Of a stretch of DNA of 64,000 nt, positions 32,001 through 40,274 are shown one piece after another. The notes under the pieces were generated by a model that had not been told where the DNA came from, searched no databases, and saw only the letters and a program-made list of their open reading frames with translations. The stretch's first letter is position 1, and each line of letters begins with the position of its first letter. The position numbers and the translations under genes are program-made. This DNA is from Doryteuthis pealeii. Lineage: Eukaryota > Mollusca > Cephalopoda > Myopsida > Loliginidae. The stretch covers positions 18,473,654 through 18,537,653 of the forward strand of contig CM042145.1 in assembly GCA_023376005.1 (NCBI GenBank), written 5' to 3'.

Positions 32001-34779
32001 AATGATTAAAAAAAAGATAATGTGTTAATCAACTTCATTGATAATGATTTCACAATTGATATTGTTTTCTATACTTTCAGGTCAGAGGTCAACATTATGA
32101 TTTGGTTTTAAATGGAAATGAAATTGGAGGCGGTTCAATCCGTATTCATTCTGCTGAAGAACAGAAATTTGTTTTAGAAAAGATTCTCAAGGCAAGAAAA
32201 TAATTGACTTTCAAAAATTTTCATTCAAAATATTTCATGAAAAAAATCATATTAAATTTTTAAAATTAAATTTTTAGTGTGAGCCTCCCACACCCTCCAA
32301 GCCATTGGGTCGTCTCTCGTCTCTCCTGTGTCGAACAGATGGCCGTCTCTGAGATTTCGCTGTCAAAGGGATGAGGTGGTCACAGACAAACGCCTCAGAA
32401 GATTCTTTTGATAACCACATTTGAGTTTCCTATTTAATTCGTCAATGTTATCTTTCTGAATTCCCATATTCAAAAATTCAATAAACAAGTCTTGTTTTTC
32501 TAAGTTATAATTCTCTAAAAAAAAAAAAAATCCTCAAATGTATTTTGGGCCATTAATCCCTTAAAATCAATGGGCTACCCAGTCACTATATCATATTAGA
32601 ACAACTTCCTTTTAATAAGAATGTTTGTGATTTCATTTTGAATTAAATTTATATTTCTACAAAATTCAGAAAATTTTAACTTAAAGAAATCAATCTTTGA
32701 ATATCTAAATTGTTTTTCTATTTCTTCACTATTTTGGTTCAAAAAGCAAGACCTGGTGATAGTGAATGTGTATATATATTTACCGGTTATTTTCTATAAG
32801 TTCAACATAAACAAAGGGGAACCACTCTTGACTGATAAATTATTTATTTATTTTTCCATTAAACTAACTCTAACCCCAACCCCGTCTTTTTTCCTAGTAG
32901 ATCAATAAATAATTTATCAGTCAAGAGTGGTTCCCCTTTGTTTATGTTAGACTTATAGGAAATAAACCCTTTTTTTTTTAAATTTTTAAATTCCATCCTG
33001 TTATTTCTTGTCTTGACCCTAAACAATAAAATAACATAACCAACTTTTACAGCATCTCGCAAGTTGAATACAAAATTAAATGTTAATTTATTTGATTGTT
33101 GTAAACAGGAAGATAGCAGCCAACTGCAGCACCTACTGACTGCTCTTGACAGTGGATGTCCACCCCATGGTGGTATTGCTCTCGGTAAGGTTCTTTCTTT
33201 CAATTTATATTTTACTCCATAGCTATTATTTGTGAATGCCATATAGCATACAAAATGTATTTACAAAATGTTCACTTTTGTATGTGTCTCACCTGCACAG
33301 AAATTTAGATGGAAATCTGAATTAATTTATCTAGTTTTATAAGAAGTGGCTCTTGTTTCTGGGTGAGGCTTAGAACTTTTTGAACGACCCTCAGGGTAGG
33401 TTTAGCTCAGTTGGTAGAGCATCTGGCTCGGAACCACAAGGTTCTGATTTCAATACCGGTCATCGCCAACTCAGCACATGAGTAGCATGGCTTAGATCTG
33501 TGCAGTAAAGATGGGAGCTGATGGTAGGTGTGGCACTCCACTTCAGATGCAAAAACAATCTATTTTTGAACGACCCTCAGGATAGGTTTAGCTCAGTTGG
33601 TAGAGTATCTGGCTTGGAACCACAAGGTTCTGGGCTCAATACCGGCCCCTGCCAACTCAGCACATGAATAGCACAGCTTGGATCTGTGCAGTAAAGTGGG
33701 GAACTGATGGTAAGTGTTACTCCACCTCAGATGCAAAAAAATCTCCCTGATCTAGCACTAGTGAACAGGGGATAGACTTCCTTGCTGTCTGACTGAAACC
33801 GACAATAGGGCACTTTACATTTTTTTAAATAACTCATAAATAAGACATTAAAAATATATTGATCTTTAACCCTTGGTGATTGTTTCTAATTAAATTATGT
33901 AATTTCCAGTCTTCTATAAATAATAAACTTGTAGTCTTAAACGTCTCAAGATTTTATTCCTGTTCAAACTAAATGTAGTGGAGATTGAACTTGCAACCTC
34001 CTGATCATGAGAGGTGGGATTGCTGTCATCCCTGTTAGCTGAAGTGGTTCAGCCACTGAGAGAAATAAATGCCGAGGCGAATTCTCTCGAGGAGAATGTC
34101 TTTTTCAGTGGAGAGAACGGTGTGTCATGTTTTGATCTTCGTAAAGTCAGTCGTCACTTGAAATTAACAACTAGACTAAACCAGTCTGTACATTTTTTTA
34201 AAAATCTGCTAAATTTTTTAAAATGAAATTGTTTTATTATTTATATTTTTTGAAGGCAATTATAATGCGTATATTGTATAATATTCAATAATTATTATGA
34301 TTATCATGATCATGATTATTTTCAATAATTATCGAATTTTATACGATATACGCATTGTAATTTATGTAAAGTATATTATTATTTATATTTTTTGAAGGCA
34401 ATTACAATGCGTATATCGTATAAAATTCGATAATTATTATGATTATCATGATCATGATCATTTTCAATAATTATCGAATTTTATACGATATACGCATTGT
34501 AATTGCCTTCAAAAAATATAAATAATAATATACTTTACATAACAATGCTTCAAATTATCAAATTCCATTATGAATTGCTTTATTTGTTTAATGTTTGCTT
34601 TTTTTTTTTTTTTCTTTATAGGCCTTGACCGTCTGCTATCTATCATTTGTCAGGAGCCCAGTATCCGTGATGTCATTGCGTTTCCAAAGTCACATGATGG
34701 AAAAGACCCAATGAGCAAAGCTCCTGCTGCTATCTCTATTGAAGATCAAAATTATTACCACATACGAACAAAACCTTAG
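18658..34779 (+). CDS. DARS2: Aspartyl-tRNA synthetase, mitochondrial, bacterial type: seven 3' exons
   Basis: Exons 18658-18810, 20422-20476, 23144-23221, 29066-29145, 32081-32191, 33109-33184 and 34622-34779 join to 711 bp in frame (236 residues plus TAG), matching the C-terminal part of the 645-residue human enzyme. The enzyme charges tRNA-Asp in the mitochondrial matrix. Visible landmarks in order: [13 protein letters not shown] of the GAD insertion domain, [56 protein letters not shown] (active-site strand), and [13 protein letters not shown], class II motif 3 with the ATP-contacting Arg. It ends [17 protein letters not shown]. All introns are GT-AG except the one after 32191, which has a GC donor. 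The first two-thirds of the gene are not visible. Introns are long (0.9-5.8 kb) and full of repeats. A second, broken copy of the last three exons lies at 61361-63923. Confidence 0.95.
18862..19040 (+). repeat. Dispersed repeat, inverted copy at 21560-21790
   Basis: GCATCTGCTTGGCCTGTCAG, TGTCTTGTTCGTGGCATAAT and TATGCAAATTATGCCTACAG match, in opposite orientation, the block at about 21560-21790. The element class is unknown. It begins 50 bp after a DARS2 exon. Confidence 0.55.
19597..19641 (-). ncRNA. Hammerhead ribozyme candidate, complete type I fold
   Basis: Minus strand, 45 nt: stem I strand AACAGC, core CTGATGA, stem II TGC/GCA with loop CCCGTA (flanked by a T-T opposition), core GAA, stem III ACC/GGT with loop GA, residue 17 = A (GTA triplet), stem I strand GCTGTT. 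AACAGC/GCTGTT gives six Watson-Crick pairs. Every conserved core base is present. Stem III is closed by a short loop and stem I is open, the type I arrangement common in animal retroelement hammerheads. It is the best match in the window. Confidence 0.78.
19727..19771 (+). ncRNA. Mirror hammerhead candidate, one stem I mismatch
   Basis: Plus-strand counterpart in the right arm. The core CTGATGA and GAA, stem II and stem III ACC/GGT are intact. The upstream stem I strand is AACAAC instead of AACAGC, leaving one mismatch next to the core. It may retain weak activity. Confidence 0.55.
19928..19974 (-). ncRNA. Hammerhead-like motif with altered GAAA
   Basis: Minus strand: GCC, CTGAAGA, strong stem II GATCTA/TAGATC, AAA in place of GAA, AC..GT stem III, a GTC site and GGC. 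Stem I is three pairs. The G12 to A change matches that at 9148-9194 and predicts loss of activity. It sits about 90 bp after the (TA)n at 19809-19838. Confidence 0.35.
20254..20312. repeat. (TA)n microsatellite
   Basis: Long TA repeat in a DARS2 intron, 110 bp before the exon at 20422. Confidence 0.95.
20560..21555. other. DARS2 intron without recognised features, except a SINE scrap
   Basis: Mostly unique sequence. 21170-21260 carries a minus-strand fragment of SINE family 2 (CCATCTCCTAAAATGG..CATAGCTAGG), and 21278-21315 carries a TTTAATGGCATA..GGTTATTTAATGCC repeat also seen near 340 and 4370. Confidence 0.5.
21889..22486. repeat. Tandem array, unit about 106 bp, about 5.5 copies
   Basis: Each unit has TTTTAAGTATTGAACAGTC, CATTGCTGTTTAACTTTGG, GAACTAAATATGAGCTGAG and CTCATCAGATAGCTTATTA. 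Units are nearly identical; one lacks about 15 bp (around 22350) and the last has two short deletions. The array lies inside a DARS2 intron. No coding. Confidence 0.9.
22566..22815 (+). mobile_element. tRNA-derived SINE, family 2, 5'-truncated, into (TA)n
   Basis: Begins at CTGTTTGCATTTCACATAAC and is colinear with 16977-17270 to GGGGTTGGTAAATATATA. A (TA)n tract follows at 22765-22814 and another lies at 22975-23004. Confidence 0.75.
23735..24180. mobile_element. Fold-back element FB2, second copy
   Basis: Same inverted structure as 10640-10940: GAGATGAGGCTTGATGATTA and TTGTTATCTGTACAACATTT at the left; GAAATACCTGAAGAAGGCC, GAAACGTTGTACAGATAG and AACGCAGATAATACTAAAG at the right. It is longer in the middle, with extra GAAGGTTCC repeats. 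Confidence 0.7.
24283..24531 (+). mobile_element. tRNA-derived SINE, family 1
   Basis: GGGCCAGTTTAGCTCAGTCA with A box, GAACCACAAGGTTCCAGG, then the standard body and the GGCCACTCAGCCGACTTTTT tail. The B box has decayed (GGTTGTTACTGACC). Confidence 0.85.
24540..25300. other. AT-rich DARS2 intron sequence
   Basis: No gene or clear repeat through most of this stretch. At 25250-25295, TTATTTCCTATAAGTCC and ATAAACAAAGG match one end of the inverted-repeat MITE at 32793-32971, so an eroded end of that family is present. Confidence 0.45.
25309..25824. mobile_element. hAT-type MITE with exact 8-bp target duplication
   Basis: A 516-bp element. The left end is GGACCAAGTATCCAATAGGC, then CACCCCAAATCATCAAC; the right end is the inverted CATTAAGTTGATGATTTGGG..CTTGGTCC. 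Both sides are flanked by GTCCTCTG (25301-25308 and 25825-25832). The right end lacks the TATCCAATAGG part. No coding. Same terminal motif as 40275-40824. Confidence 0.85.
25905..26075 (-). mobile_element. LINE reverse-transcriptase 3' fragment, diverged
   Basis: Antisense to the C-terminal part of the LINE frame at 38390-38600: AACATCACTTATGAGTTCAT, CAGCATGTCTTGTTC, AAGACAGCACACAGCATCC. It appears to be the older source copy next to the satellite that starts at about 26190. Confidence 0.6.
26190..27480 (-). repeat. Satellite of about 261 bp, five units, built from a LINE fragment
   Basis: Units start about every 260-261 bp (for example ATGAGTTCATCCTTGC at about 26280, 26540, 26800, 27061, 27322) and are nearly identical. 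On the minus strand each unit encodes a piece of the LINE C terminus ([20 protein letters not shown], then TCWTM.., and so on), homologous to 38390-38600. Each unit also includes flanking non-LINE sequence (GAAAAAGTGCAGTCCAAAAC). The 61-residue plus-strand frames repeated in it are antisense shadows. Confidence 0.85.
27600..27690 (-). mobile_element. SINE family 1 scrap
   Basis: GACCAGGGAGATTTTTTTGC, CTTACCATCATCTCCCAG and TTTACCGCACAGA are the inverse of the family 1 body. Confidence 0.55.
27698..27837. repeat. Tandem repeat, 35-bp unit, four copies
   Basis: AAAGCTGGGCTAAAATTTAT followed by ATAGTAGTCAAGTCC repeats four times almost perfectly. Confidence 0.9.
27840..28400. other. DARS2 intron; short CTGCAACT repeats, otherwise unrecognised
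   Basis: At 28140-28215 the motif ACTGCAACTCACTTACTG recurs irregularly. The rest is moderately GC-rich with no frame or family I recognise. Confidence 0.45.
28411..28590 (-). mobile_element. SINE family 1, antisense, partial
   Basis: Antisense body: GCGAGGGAATCCATTC, CACTAGCGCTAGACCAGGGA, then the inverse of the head with AACCTTGCAATTCC and GAATGCTCTATTGACC. Confidence 0.65.
29553..29824. mobile_element. hAT-type MITE with 8-bp target duplication
   Basis: Ends are inverted copies: GGTAATTTTCACCTTTAGTT..AAAATTCC at the left and GGAATTTTAACAACTAAAGT..AATTACC at the right. CATAATTC flanks both sides (29545-29552 and 29825-29832). 272 bp, no coding. It resembles part of 40960-41180, so the family has other members here. 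Confidence 0.85.
30668..30765 (+). mobile_element. SINE family 2 head
   Basis: GTTGTGTAATGGTTATCATC (A box), CAAATTCAAATCCTGG (B box) and CTGTTTGCATTTCATATAGC. Also present in the duplicate at about 59915-60010. Confidence 0.65.
31150..31352 (-). mobile_element. SINE family 2, antisense
   Basis: Antisense body: AAGCGGAGTTTAACAGATTT, CTCCTAGACTGGTTGC, ACCATAGCTGGAGG, CTTTCCCAAGGGTATTAGC, and GAAATGCAAACAGCC. Duplicated at about 60395-60590. Confidence 0.7.
31430..31745. repeat. Interspersed repeat family B
   Basis: TGTTGTCTAGCTGTC, GGTGAGAATCAACCTCACAG, GACTGTTGGTGACC (inverse) and CTACAGGGTCTGTCAACAAT. Related copies lie at about 43330-43685, inverted 50330-50720, and in the duplicate at 60670-61012. 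Class unknown; possibly an LTR fragment. Confidence 0.6.
31756..31984. mobile_element. hAT-type MITE with telomere-like core
   Basis: GGACCATATTACCTTTAAGC at the left, CCTAAAGGTCATATGGTC at the right, ATGCAAAT on both sides (31748-31755 and 31985-31992). Inner inverted pair CACCGTCAATATCCAGTTGT and its complement. The core holds GGTTAGGGTTAGGGGTTAG. It sits 90 bp before a DARS2 exon. The duplicated copy is at 61024-61265. Confidence 0.85.
32192..32197 (+). promoter_or_regulatory. Non-canonical GC splice donor in DARS2
   Basis: The exon encoding ..LEKILK ends AAG and is followed by GCAAGA. The next exon (EDSSQLQ) continues in frame and matches the human order, and no GT is available at the right place. 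AG|GCAAG is the usual context of GC-AG introns. The same donor is retained in the duplicate at 61472. Confidence 0.75.
32793..32971. mobile_element. Inverted-repeat MITE, about 180 bp
   Basis: TTTTCTATAAGTTCAACATA, ACAAAGGGGAACCACTC and TTGACTGATAAATTATTTA at the left are mirrored at the right. The centre has AACTCTAACCCCAACCCC. No clear target duplication. The duplicate lies at about 62068-62262 and an eroded end lies at 25250. Confidence 0.8.
33391..33562 (+). mobile_element. SINE family 1, 3'-truncated
   Basis: AGGTTTAGCTCAGTTGGTAG (A box), ACAAGGTTCTGATTTCAATA (B-box region) and the body to CAGATGCAAAAACAATC. It ends just before GAACGACCCTCAGGATAGG, where a second SINE begins; that 5' flank (GAACGACCCTCAGG) also precedes this copy, so the pair looks like a local tandem duplication. 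Confidence 0.75.
33579..33818 (+). mobile_element. SINE family 1, complete
   Basis: Second member of the pair. Full body to GACAATAGGGCACTTTACA. Both copies recur at 62687-62850 and 62868-63118. Confidence 0.8.
34229..34545. mobile_element. Two tandem AT-rich palindromes near a splice acceptor
   Basis: TATATTTTTTGAAGGCAATT, GCGTATA and CGATAATTATTATG are followed by their inverse around ATCATGATCATGAT. The unit occurs twice here, the first with its right arm shortened, but once in the duplicated copy (63520-63685). It lies 75 bp before the last DARS2 exon. Confidence 0.8.
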
Positions 34780-35040
34780 TAATTGACATTATTTTGTCAC
34801 TTGACTTTTTGTATGAAATGTTTGGATTGGTAGATGAGATTAACAAAGAGTATCAAGATATTATTGTATGAGGGGTGAAGGATTTGAATAAATCTGGCAA
34901 AATGTGGTTGAGAATAGAGGGAAGTGTGGATATACATCGGACATCAACACATTTGACCCACACTCCAAATATCAGATTTTCTTCTAAGTCAACCAACTGA
35001 CCCCATAAGAATAATGTTAAGTATCTGGCCGCCATCCTTG

Positions 35041-36160
35041 GCCAGTTGGAAAGAACTCAAAGTAAATAACTAAGTAAGTCCCGAGTTATAGAATCCTTTG
35101 GTAAGTAAATAAGTCCCGTGATATGGAATCCTTTGGTAAGTGAATAAGTCTTGTGATATATGTGATATATAGAATCCTTTAGGTCTGTCGTCCAAGAAGA
35201 TCCAAGTAATAGTGAGCTAAGATTAGAATCAGCCAGTATAAATAACAACAACAGCAGCAGAGCACTGCCAGGGAGTGGACAATAGTGATCACGTGCTTAT
35301 CGGCAAGTCAAGTAGAAGTGACCATTTACCACACGCCTTATATCAGAAAAACGCCAACAAATAAAAGTACCATTTCCCTACACACCTACCTCACCCATTT
35401 ACCTTTTCACTATAAAAGTAGAATGTACAAGTACTTATGTCAATAATGTTTCGAAAAAGCTTAATCCAATAATGAGGCAAAATATCAACTGAATTGAACT
35501 GTTCTGTGTTGTTATATCCACACTTTCCTCTATTCTCAACCACATTATTGTATGTAGAAAATGCTTTTTGGTGACTATTGAAGTCAGTTAGTCTACTGTT
35601 GGTTTTAATAACAGAAGCTAACTAAGTACACCTCAAGCAATGTCCAAGACAGCTGGTATAAATAGGAATCAAGAATGATCCATCCATGAATCTGGGTGAT
35701 TTGGGTGATTCCATTCCTTGAGTTCTGATTGGCTGCTTGACTGCTTGATTTGAATGACATTGTGGAGTCTTATATATACTTTGTCATTTTGCAGTGGACT
35801 TTGTAGCATTCGGGTTTGTATTTGAGTTACAACCGTTTGTTGCCTTGTCGGTGATTGGAACTTTAATTATTCTTCAGTGACCATTTTGAAAAAACATAGA
35901 TTTCCTTTGGTGTGTCTAGGTTATGAAATCTTAACTTAATCACCTGAAAGAAATAGGACATTTGCATTGATTGTGATGGTTTATTATTTTAGACAACCCA
36001 CAAATCCATTGGGTTTATTCTGTAAACAAAACATTGAATGATGATGAGTAAAAAGTAAAGAAGCTCAAAAATGTATAGTTCTTGTTTTTGTAACATTTTA
36101 TGTAAAGAAATCAAGTTAATTATATTACGAAATAAAAGGTTTATAAGAATGGATATTTTT
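35041..36160. other. DARS2 3' flank, no recognised gene
   Basis: Includes three imperfect copies of TTTGGTAAGTAAATAAGTCC-like sequence at 35060-35160. Nothing else is recognised. No strong polyadenylation signal can be assigned just after the stop; AATAAA occurs at about 36131. Confidence 0.4.
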
Positions 36161-36171
36161 TACTAGTTATA

Positions 36172-38715
36172 TTGTGACGGAGAATGAGTACCACCGTACT
36201 CATTTGGAAAAAGAGTGAGAGTGTCTTGCCTGCTAAAGTCGAACCCGCACCCTCCGGAATGCAAAGAAATGAGATTTAGGCGCTGGATGGACGCGAGGTG
36301 CAATTCAGGTGCTTGGATGTTGGGGCTTACACGCGTCCATCCAAATGCACGAGAATTGTGCACGGGCGCAAGGTTCGACTGATGTGCCCGGATGATAAGG
36401 GGAAACGGCAGTATAAGTAGAAGTGGGGTGACGGCAGTAAGAGTGTTGCGACTTCAGCTGCTGGTAGACGACAGTGTTGTAGCCTGCGAATAAGGTGTTT
36501 GACTCGCTTCTTTTTGCCCCCCCCCCCCTCAACAAAGAAGATTTACTTGAAATCCCATAATTGTGCAAAGAAACCAAACCAATCTTAAACAGTTGGGAGA
36601 TTGAAAGACTGATCATAAGCAGAACAAATATTTATTTCCCCCCTCTATTTTTTTCCTTCTGTATATATGTAATACCCCCATTCAATATCCTCCAGGAGAC
36701 ATCCGAAAGTATCACTTCAAACAGGGAATACAAAAACTTTGTCAGTGCCCACCTAGAAGCAGCAGCTGAGTGCGTACCGCCCAAACTAAGAGCCAAACAC
36801 TCTGTTCCCTGGGAAACAGAAGCAGTCATAGAAAAGAGAAACTATATAAAAAAAAGCAGCCGAACATAATAAAACAAACCCAACTAACACCAATATACAC
36901 AACCTTAAGAAAGCCCAGATTGAACTAACCAAAACATATTTAAAAAAACCCAAATAGAATACATTCAAGAACAAATAAATAAAATCAGACAATCGGTGGA
37001 AGACAGTCATGGTTAGCATGGCAAACAGTAAATGAAATTAGTGATAAGAAAGGAACCTCTAGATCAAAGCTAAAGGCAACCAGCCAAAAAGATAGACGGC
37101 AAAAGTGGAAAGACCACTTCCAGAAACTGCTGGGGAACCCCCCTAAAATCATAGAAAATAATACACAAAAGATTGTAGATAAACAACTAGACATCAAACT
37201 AGGAGATTTTACAACAGAAGAACTCAACGAAGTCTTAGGGAAACTAAAAGGTAGAAAAGCTGCAGGTCTTGACGAAATACCCGCTGAAGTATGGAAGATG
37301 AGAAAGTTCAATAACATACTGCCTAGGTTATGCAATGCAGTATATAGACAAAATAGAATAGATAAATGGATGAAAGGCTGCATCCTCCCATTCCCCAAAA
37401 AGGGAGACCTCTGAATCGCTAAGAACTACAGAGGTATAACTCTTACTGCTATTGCTGCTAAGATATATAACACCATTCTTCTTAATCGCATCCGACCCGA
37501 AATAGAGAAAATCCTTAGGAAAAACCAAAACGGATTCCGCAGAAATTGATCTACAACCTCTCAGATCCAGACTATTCGTCAGATCATAGAAGGGTTTGGG
37601 CAAAGAATCTAGAGGCAATGCTGCTATTCGTAGATTTCTCCAAGGCATTTGATTCCATACACAGAGGAAAAATGGAACAAATACTACTAACATACGGTCT
37701 CTCCAAAGAAATGTTTGCCACTATAATGATGCTCTACAAAGACACTAAAGTAATTACCACATACGAACAAAACCTTAATAATTTCAAATGATGGTGACAC
37801 AGATTTCTTTGACATAGTCGCTGGAGTCCTACAAGGAGATACATTAGCGCCATATATATTTATAATATGCCTAGACTACGTACTCCGAACATTATTAGGT
37901 ACCATAAAAGAAAAAGGTCTCACTAAAAAAAGTCAAGAAGCAGGCAATATCCAGCACAGAATTTTTACAGATGCAGACTATGCAGATGACCTAGCACTTC
38001 TTGCAGAGACACCAGCACAGGTTGAGTCACTGCTACATAACCTGGAGAAGGCAGCAAAGAACATCGGCCTCTATGTGAACTCCCGATAAAACTGAGTTCA
38101 TGTTTCAAAAAGAAAGGAGATATCTCCATACTCTACGGTAAGCCTCTAAAGCCAGTAGAACAATTCACATACCTAGGTAGTAATATCTCTTCCACAGAAA
38201 GCGATATTAATACACAAATAGGAAAGGCATGGTCAGCTATAAACAGATTATCAGTCATATAGAAATTCGATCTCACTGACAAGTTAAAACGACAATTCTT
38301 CCAAGCTGTGGTTGTATCAATGCTGCTGTATGGCTGCACCATTTGGACCCTAACGAGGCGCCTTGAGAATAAGATAGATGGGAGCTGCACAAGAATGCTG
38401 CGTGCAGTCTTGAACATGTCATGGAAACAGCACTCCACAAGGAAGCAGTTGTATGGCCAACTGCCTCCCATCTCACAAACCATCCGAATGAGACAGACAA
38501 GACATGCTGTAGGAGCAAGGACAAACTCATAAGCGACATTCTCCTGTGGAAGCCAGCACATGGACATGCTAATGCGGGCTGCCCAGCAAGGACCTACATT
38601 GACCAACTCTGCACAGAGGACCTCCCTGGAGCAATGACTGATAGAGAAGGTTGGCGAGAGATTGTCATGGATATTCATGCTAATTGTGTGACATGATGAT
38701 AATGATGATGATATG
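36172..38715 (+). mobile_element. Degraded non-LTR retrotransposon (LINE) with reverse transcriptase
   Basis: A GC-richer leader (36172-36690) precedes a broken frame. Pieces in order: a linker with VPPKLRAKHSVPWETEA; GLDEIPAEVWKM and WMKGCILPFPKKGDL (RT motif 1-2 region); NYRGITL; a frame-shifted FVDFSKAFDSIHR; the polymerase strand GVLQGDTLAPYIF; the catalytic YADDLALL; GLYVNS; FTYLGSNISS; WLYQ/LLYGCTIWTL; and MLRAVLNMSWKQHSTR. The end carries GATGATAATGATGATGATA, a tail typical of this LINE type. Several stops and frameshifts make it dead. Clade not assigned. The right-arm copy is at about 55257-57818. Confidence 0.85.
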
Positions 38716-38870
38716 TAATACAAGTATCTTGGGATGTCCAAATATCAATAATACTGCTTTTCTGCTAATTCTGATAAGATTTTGATAACCAGGTTGGTTG
38801 CTATTACAGCATGTCAAACCATTATTATGCCATTGGGGATCATGCTGTATGGTATTGATTAAGTTCATGT

Positions 38871-39170
38871 CTATATTCTATGGTATAATTTTGTTTCCCT
38901 CAAAAAGGACAGAATGTCCTCCATGTTGACATTTTCAAATAGCTCTTTCATATCGTTTGCATTAAAATAACGGTTTCTAATGTGAGCAAAAAACCTGCAT
39001 TCCATGAATAAGTGTTTAACAGTCAAAGGTGTTTGACATGTTTCACATTGTGGTTGTTGTTCTTGTTTGAGTATATAGGAGAGCGTTAGTCTTGTGGGAC
39101 CAATGCATAATCGGGACACAGTGATTTGTTCCTTTCTAGACTTTCTTAAAGTTGGTCTCCAGTCTCCCAA
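38871..39170 (-). pseudogene. C-terminal LINE fragment with Cys-rich tail
   Basis: A 99-residue frame begins GDWRPTLRKSRKEQ and has SRLCIGPTRLTLSYIL, CETCQTPLTVKHLFMEC and RNRYF, the typical end of LINE ORF2 proteins that carry RNase H and a terminal CxxC..H..C motif. This is a different LINE family from the one just upstream. An inverted copy is at about 54800-55110. Confidence 0.7.
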
Positions 39171-39389
39171 TTTTTAGATTCAACAGCTTTACAAGATCAG
39201 TCCTCATAAAAACTTATCAGTGCTTCCGACGACGTTTTATACTATTAGTGCAGAATGCAATGGTGCTTCTCCACAATCAATTAAAACTTGGGTTCAAAGC
39301 CGTACCAGCTGGTAGTGGTTGGGGTCTTGCCCTCCCAAAAGTTTTACCACTTGTAACATTTTTACAGGGTTTTATTTTAACAAAACACA

Positions 39390-39700
39390 AGGGACATTCA
39401 AAAATCATCTGCACTCTTGTTTTATGGAAGCTGAGTTCATCGTGGATGATTTGATAGGCAGAACCATGACATCTGCAAAGAACAAGCTAACTCATCCATG
39501 ATAACTCTCCAGTTTGCCATTACCATCTCTCAAGCTTGCAGAATCTTCTCATCAATGGTGGAGGTTGATGGGCATCCTGCTTTCTGTTCCTGCATTACTC
39601 GTGTCCAACCACTTTTAAACTTCTCTATTCACTCATACACACTTCTACACTGTAGTACTCTGTACTTGATAAGATGAATTAGTTCTGTGACTACCACATG
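39390..39700 (-). pseudogene. mariner-like transposase fragment
   Basis: Minus-strand translation shows an N-terminal helix-turn-helix segment (VYEWIEKFKSGWTRV), GCPSTSTIDEKI, and then, after a frameshift, a region resembling the second helix-turn-helix (LQMS..GSAYQIIHDE). This is the start of a Tc1/mariner transposase; no DDE domain is found. The inverted copy is at about 54290-54600. Confidence 0.65.
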
Positions 39701-39714
39701 TGTCTCCGGCCAGC

Positions 39715-40125
39715 TGCTCTTTCGATGCCCTCCGCTTCCAACCCGTCCTTCGGGTCGGAGGTCCGGTGTGCTTCGGCCACTGGATCGGTGTGTTTGAATT
39801 AATAGCGTCGATCCTAGGGGGCTATCCCCCCAGGCAATACCTGCCCCCTTGATTTAAAGGGGCAGGGCTGGGTTTATTGCCCCCTTGAGGGGGAATGCCG
39901 AAGGGATCTACGCAATTTTTGTTCTTTCCCACCCATGAGCTTCGGTTTGTGGGTGGGTCCACGTTAAAACGAGGCCTTGTGCCCAGCCCATACAAGTGGG
40001 GTATGAGGCAAATACCTCTTTCGATGCCCTCCGTGCCCATATTGAGTTATTTTGACCCGCAAAACTGGGATCGATGCAACTTGGTCACAGTATCTTTGTG
40101 ACGGGTTGAGAAATTAGTGGAAATG
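39715..40125. repeat. GC-rich block with internal repeats
   Basis: CTCTTTCGATGCCCTCCG occurs twice (about 39718 and 40015). In between are AACCCGTCCTTCGGGTCGGA, GGGGCTATCCCCCCAGG and CCCCCTTGAGGGGGAATGCC, small self-complementary stretches. It is far richer in GC than its surroundings. It may be the regulatory or 5' part of a transposon. The inverted copy is at about 53875-54265. Confidence 0.5.
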
Positions 40126-40274
40126 AGCTGCCGTGGTTGCTGGCAACTCTAAAAATGAAGTAACACACTGTTAAGAATAACAACATTTTTATTGTCCTAT
40201 ATAATGGATAAATATAACTATAACTATAAGCATGCAGTGTGTCAATAATAAAGATATGTTATGGTGAAAGTACA

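Larger units (their letters stand above)
30341..34860 (+). repeat. Left copy of the direct 4.5-kb duplication
   Basis: This segment, containing the last three DARS2 exons, is repeated at about 59580-64000 in the same order and orientation. Differences include substitutions, a 16-bp insertion near 60740, and one versus two palindromes in the last intron. This copy has intact exons. Confidence 0.9.
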
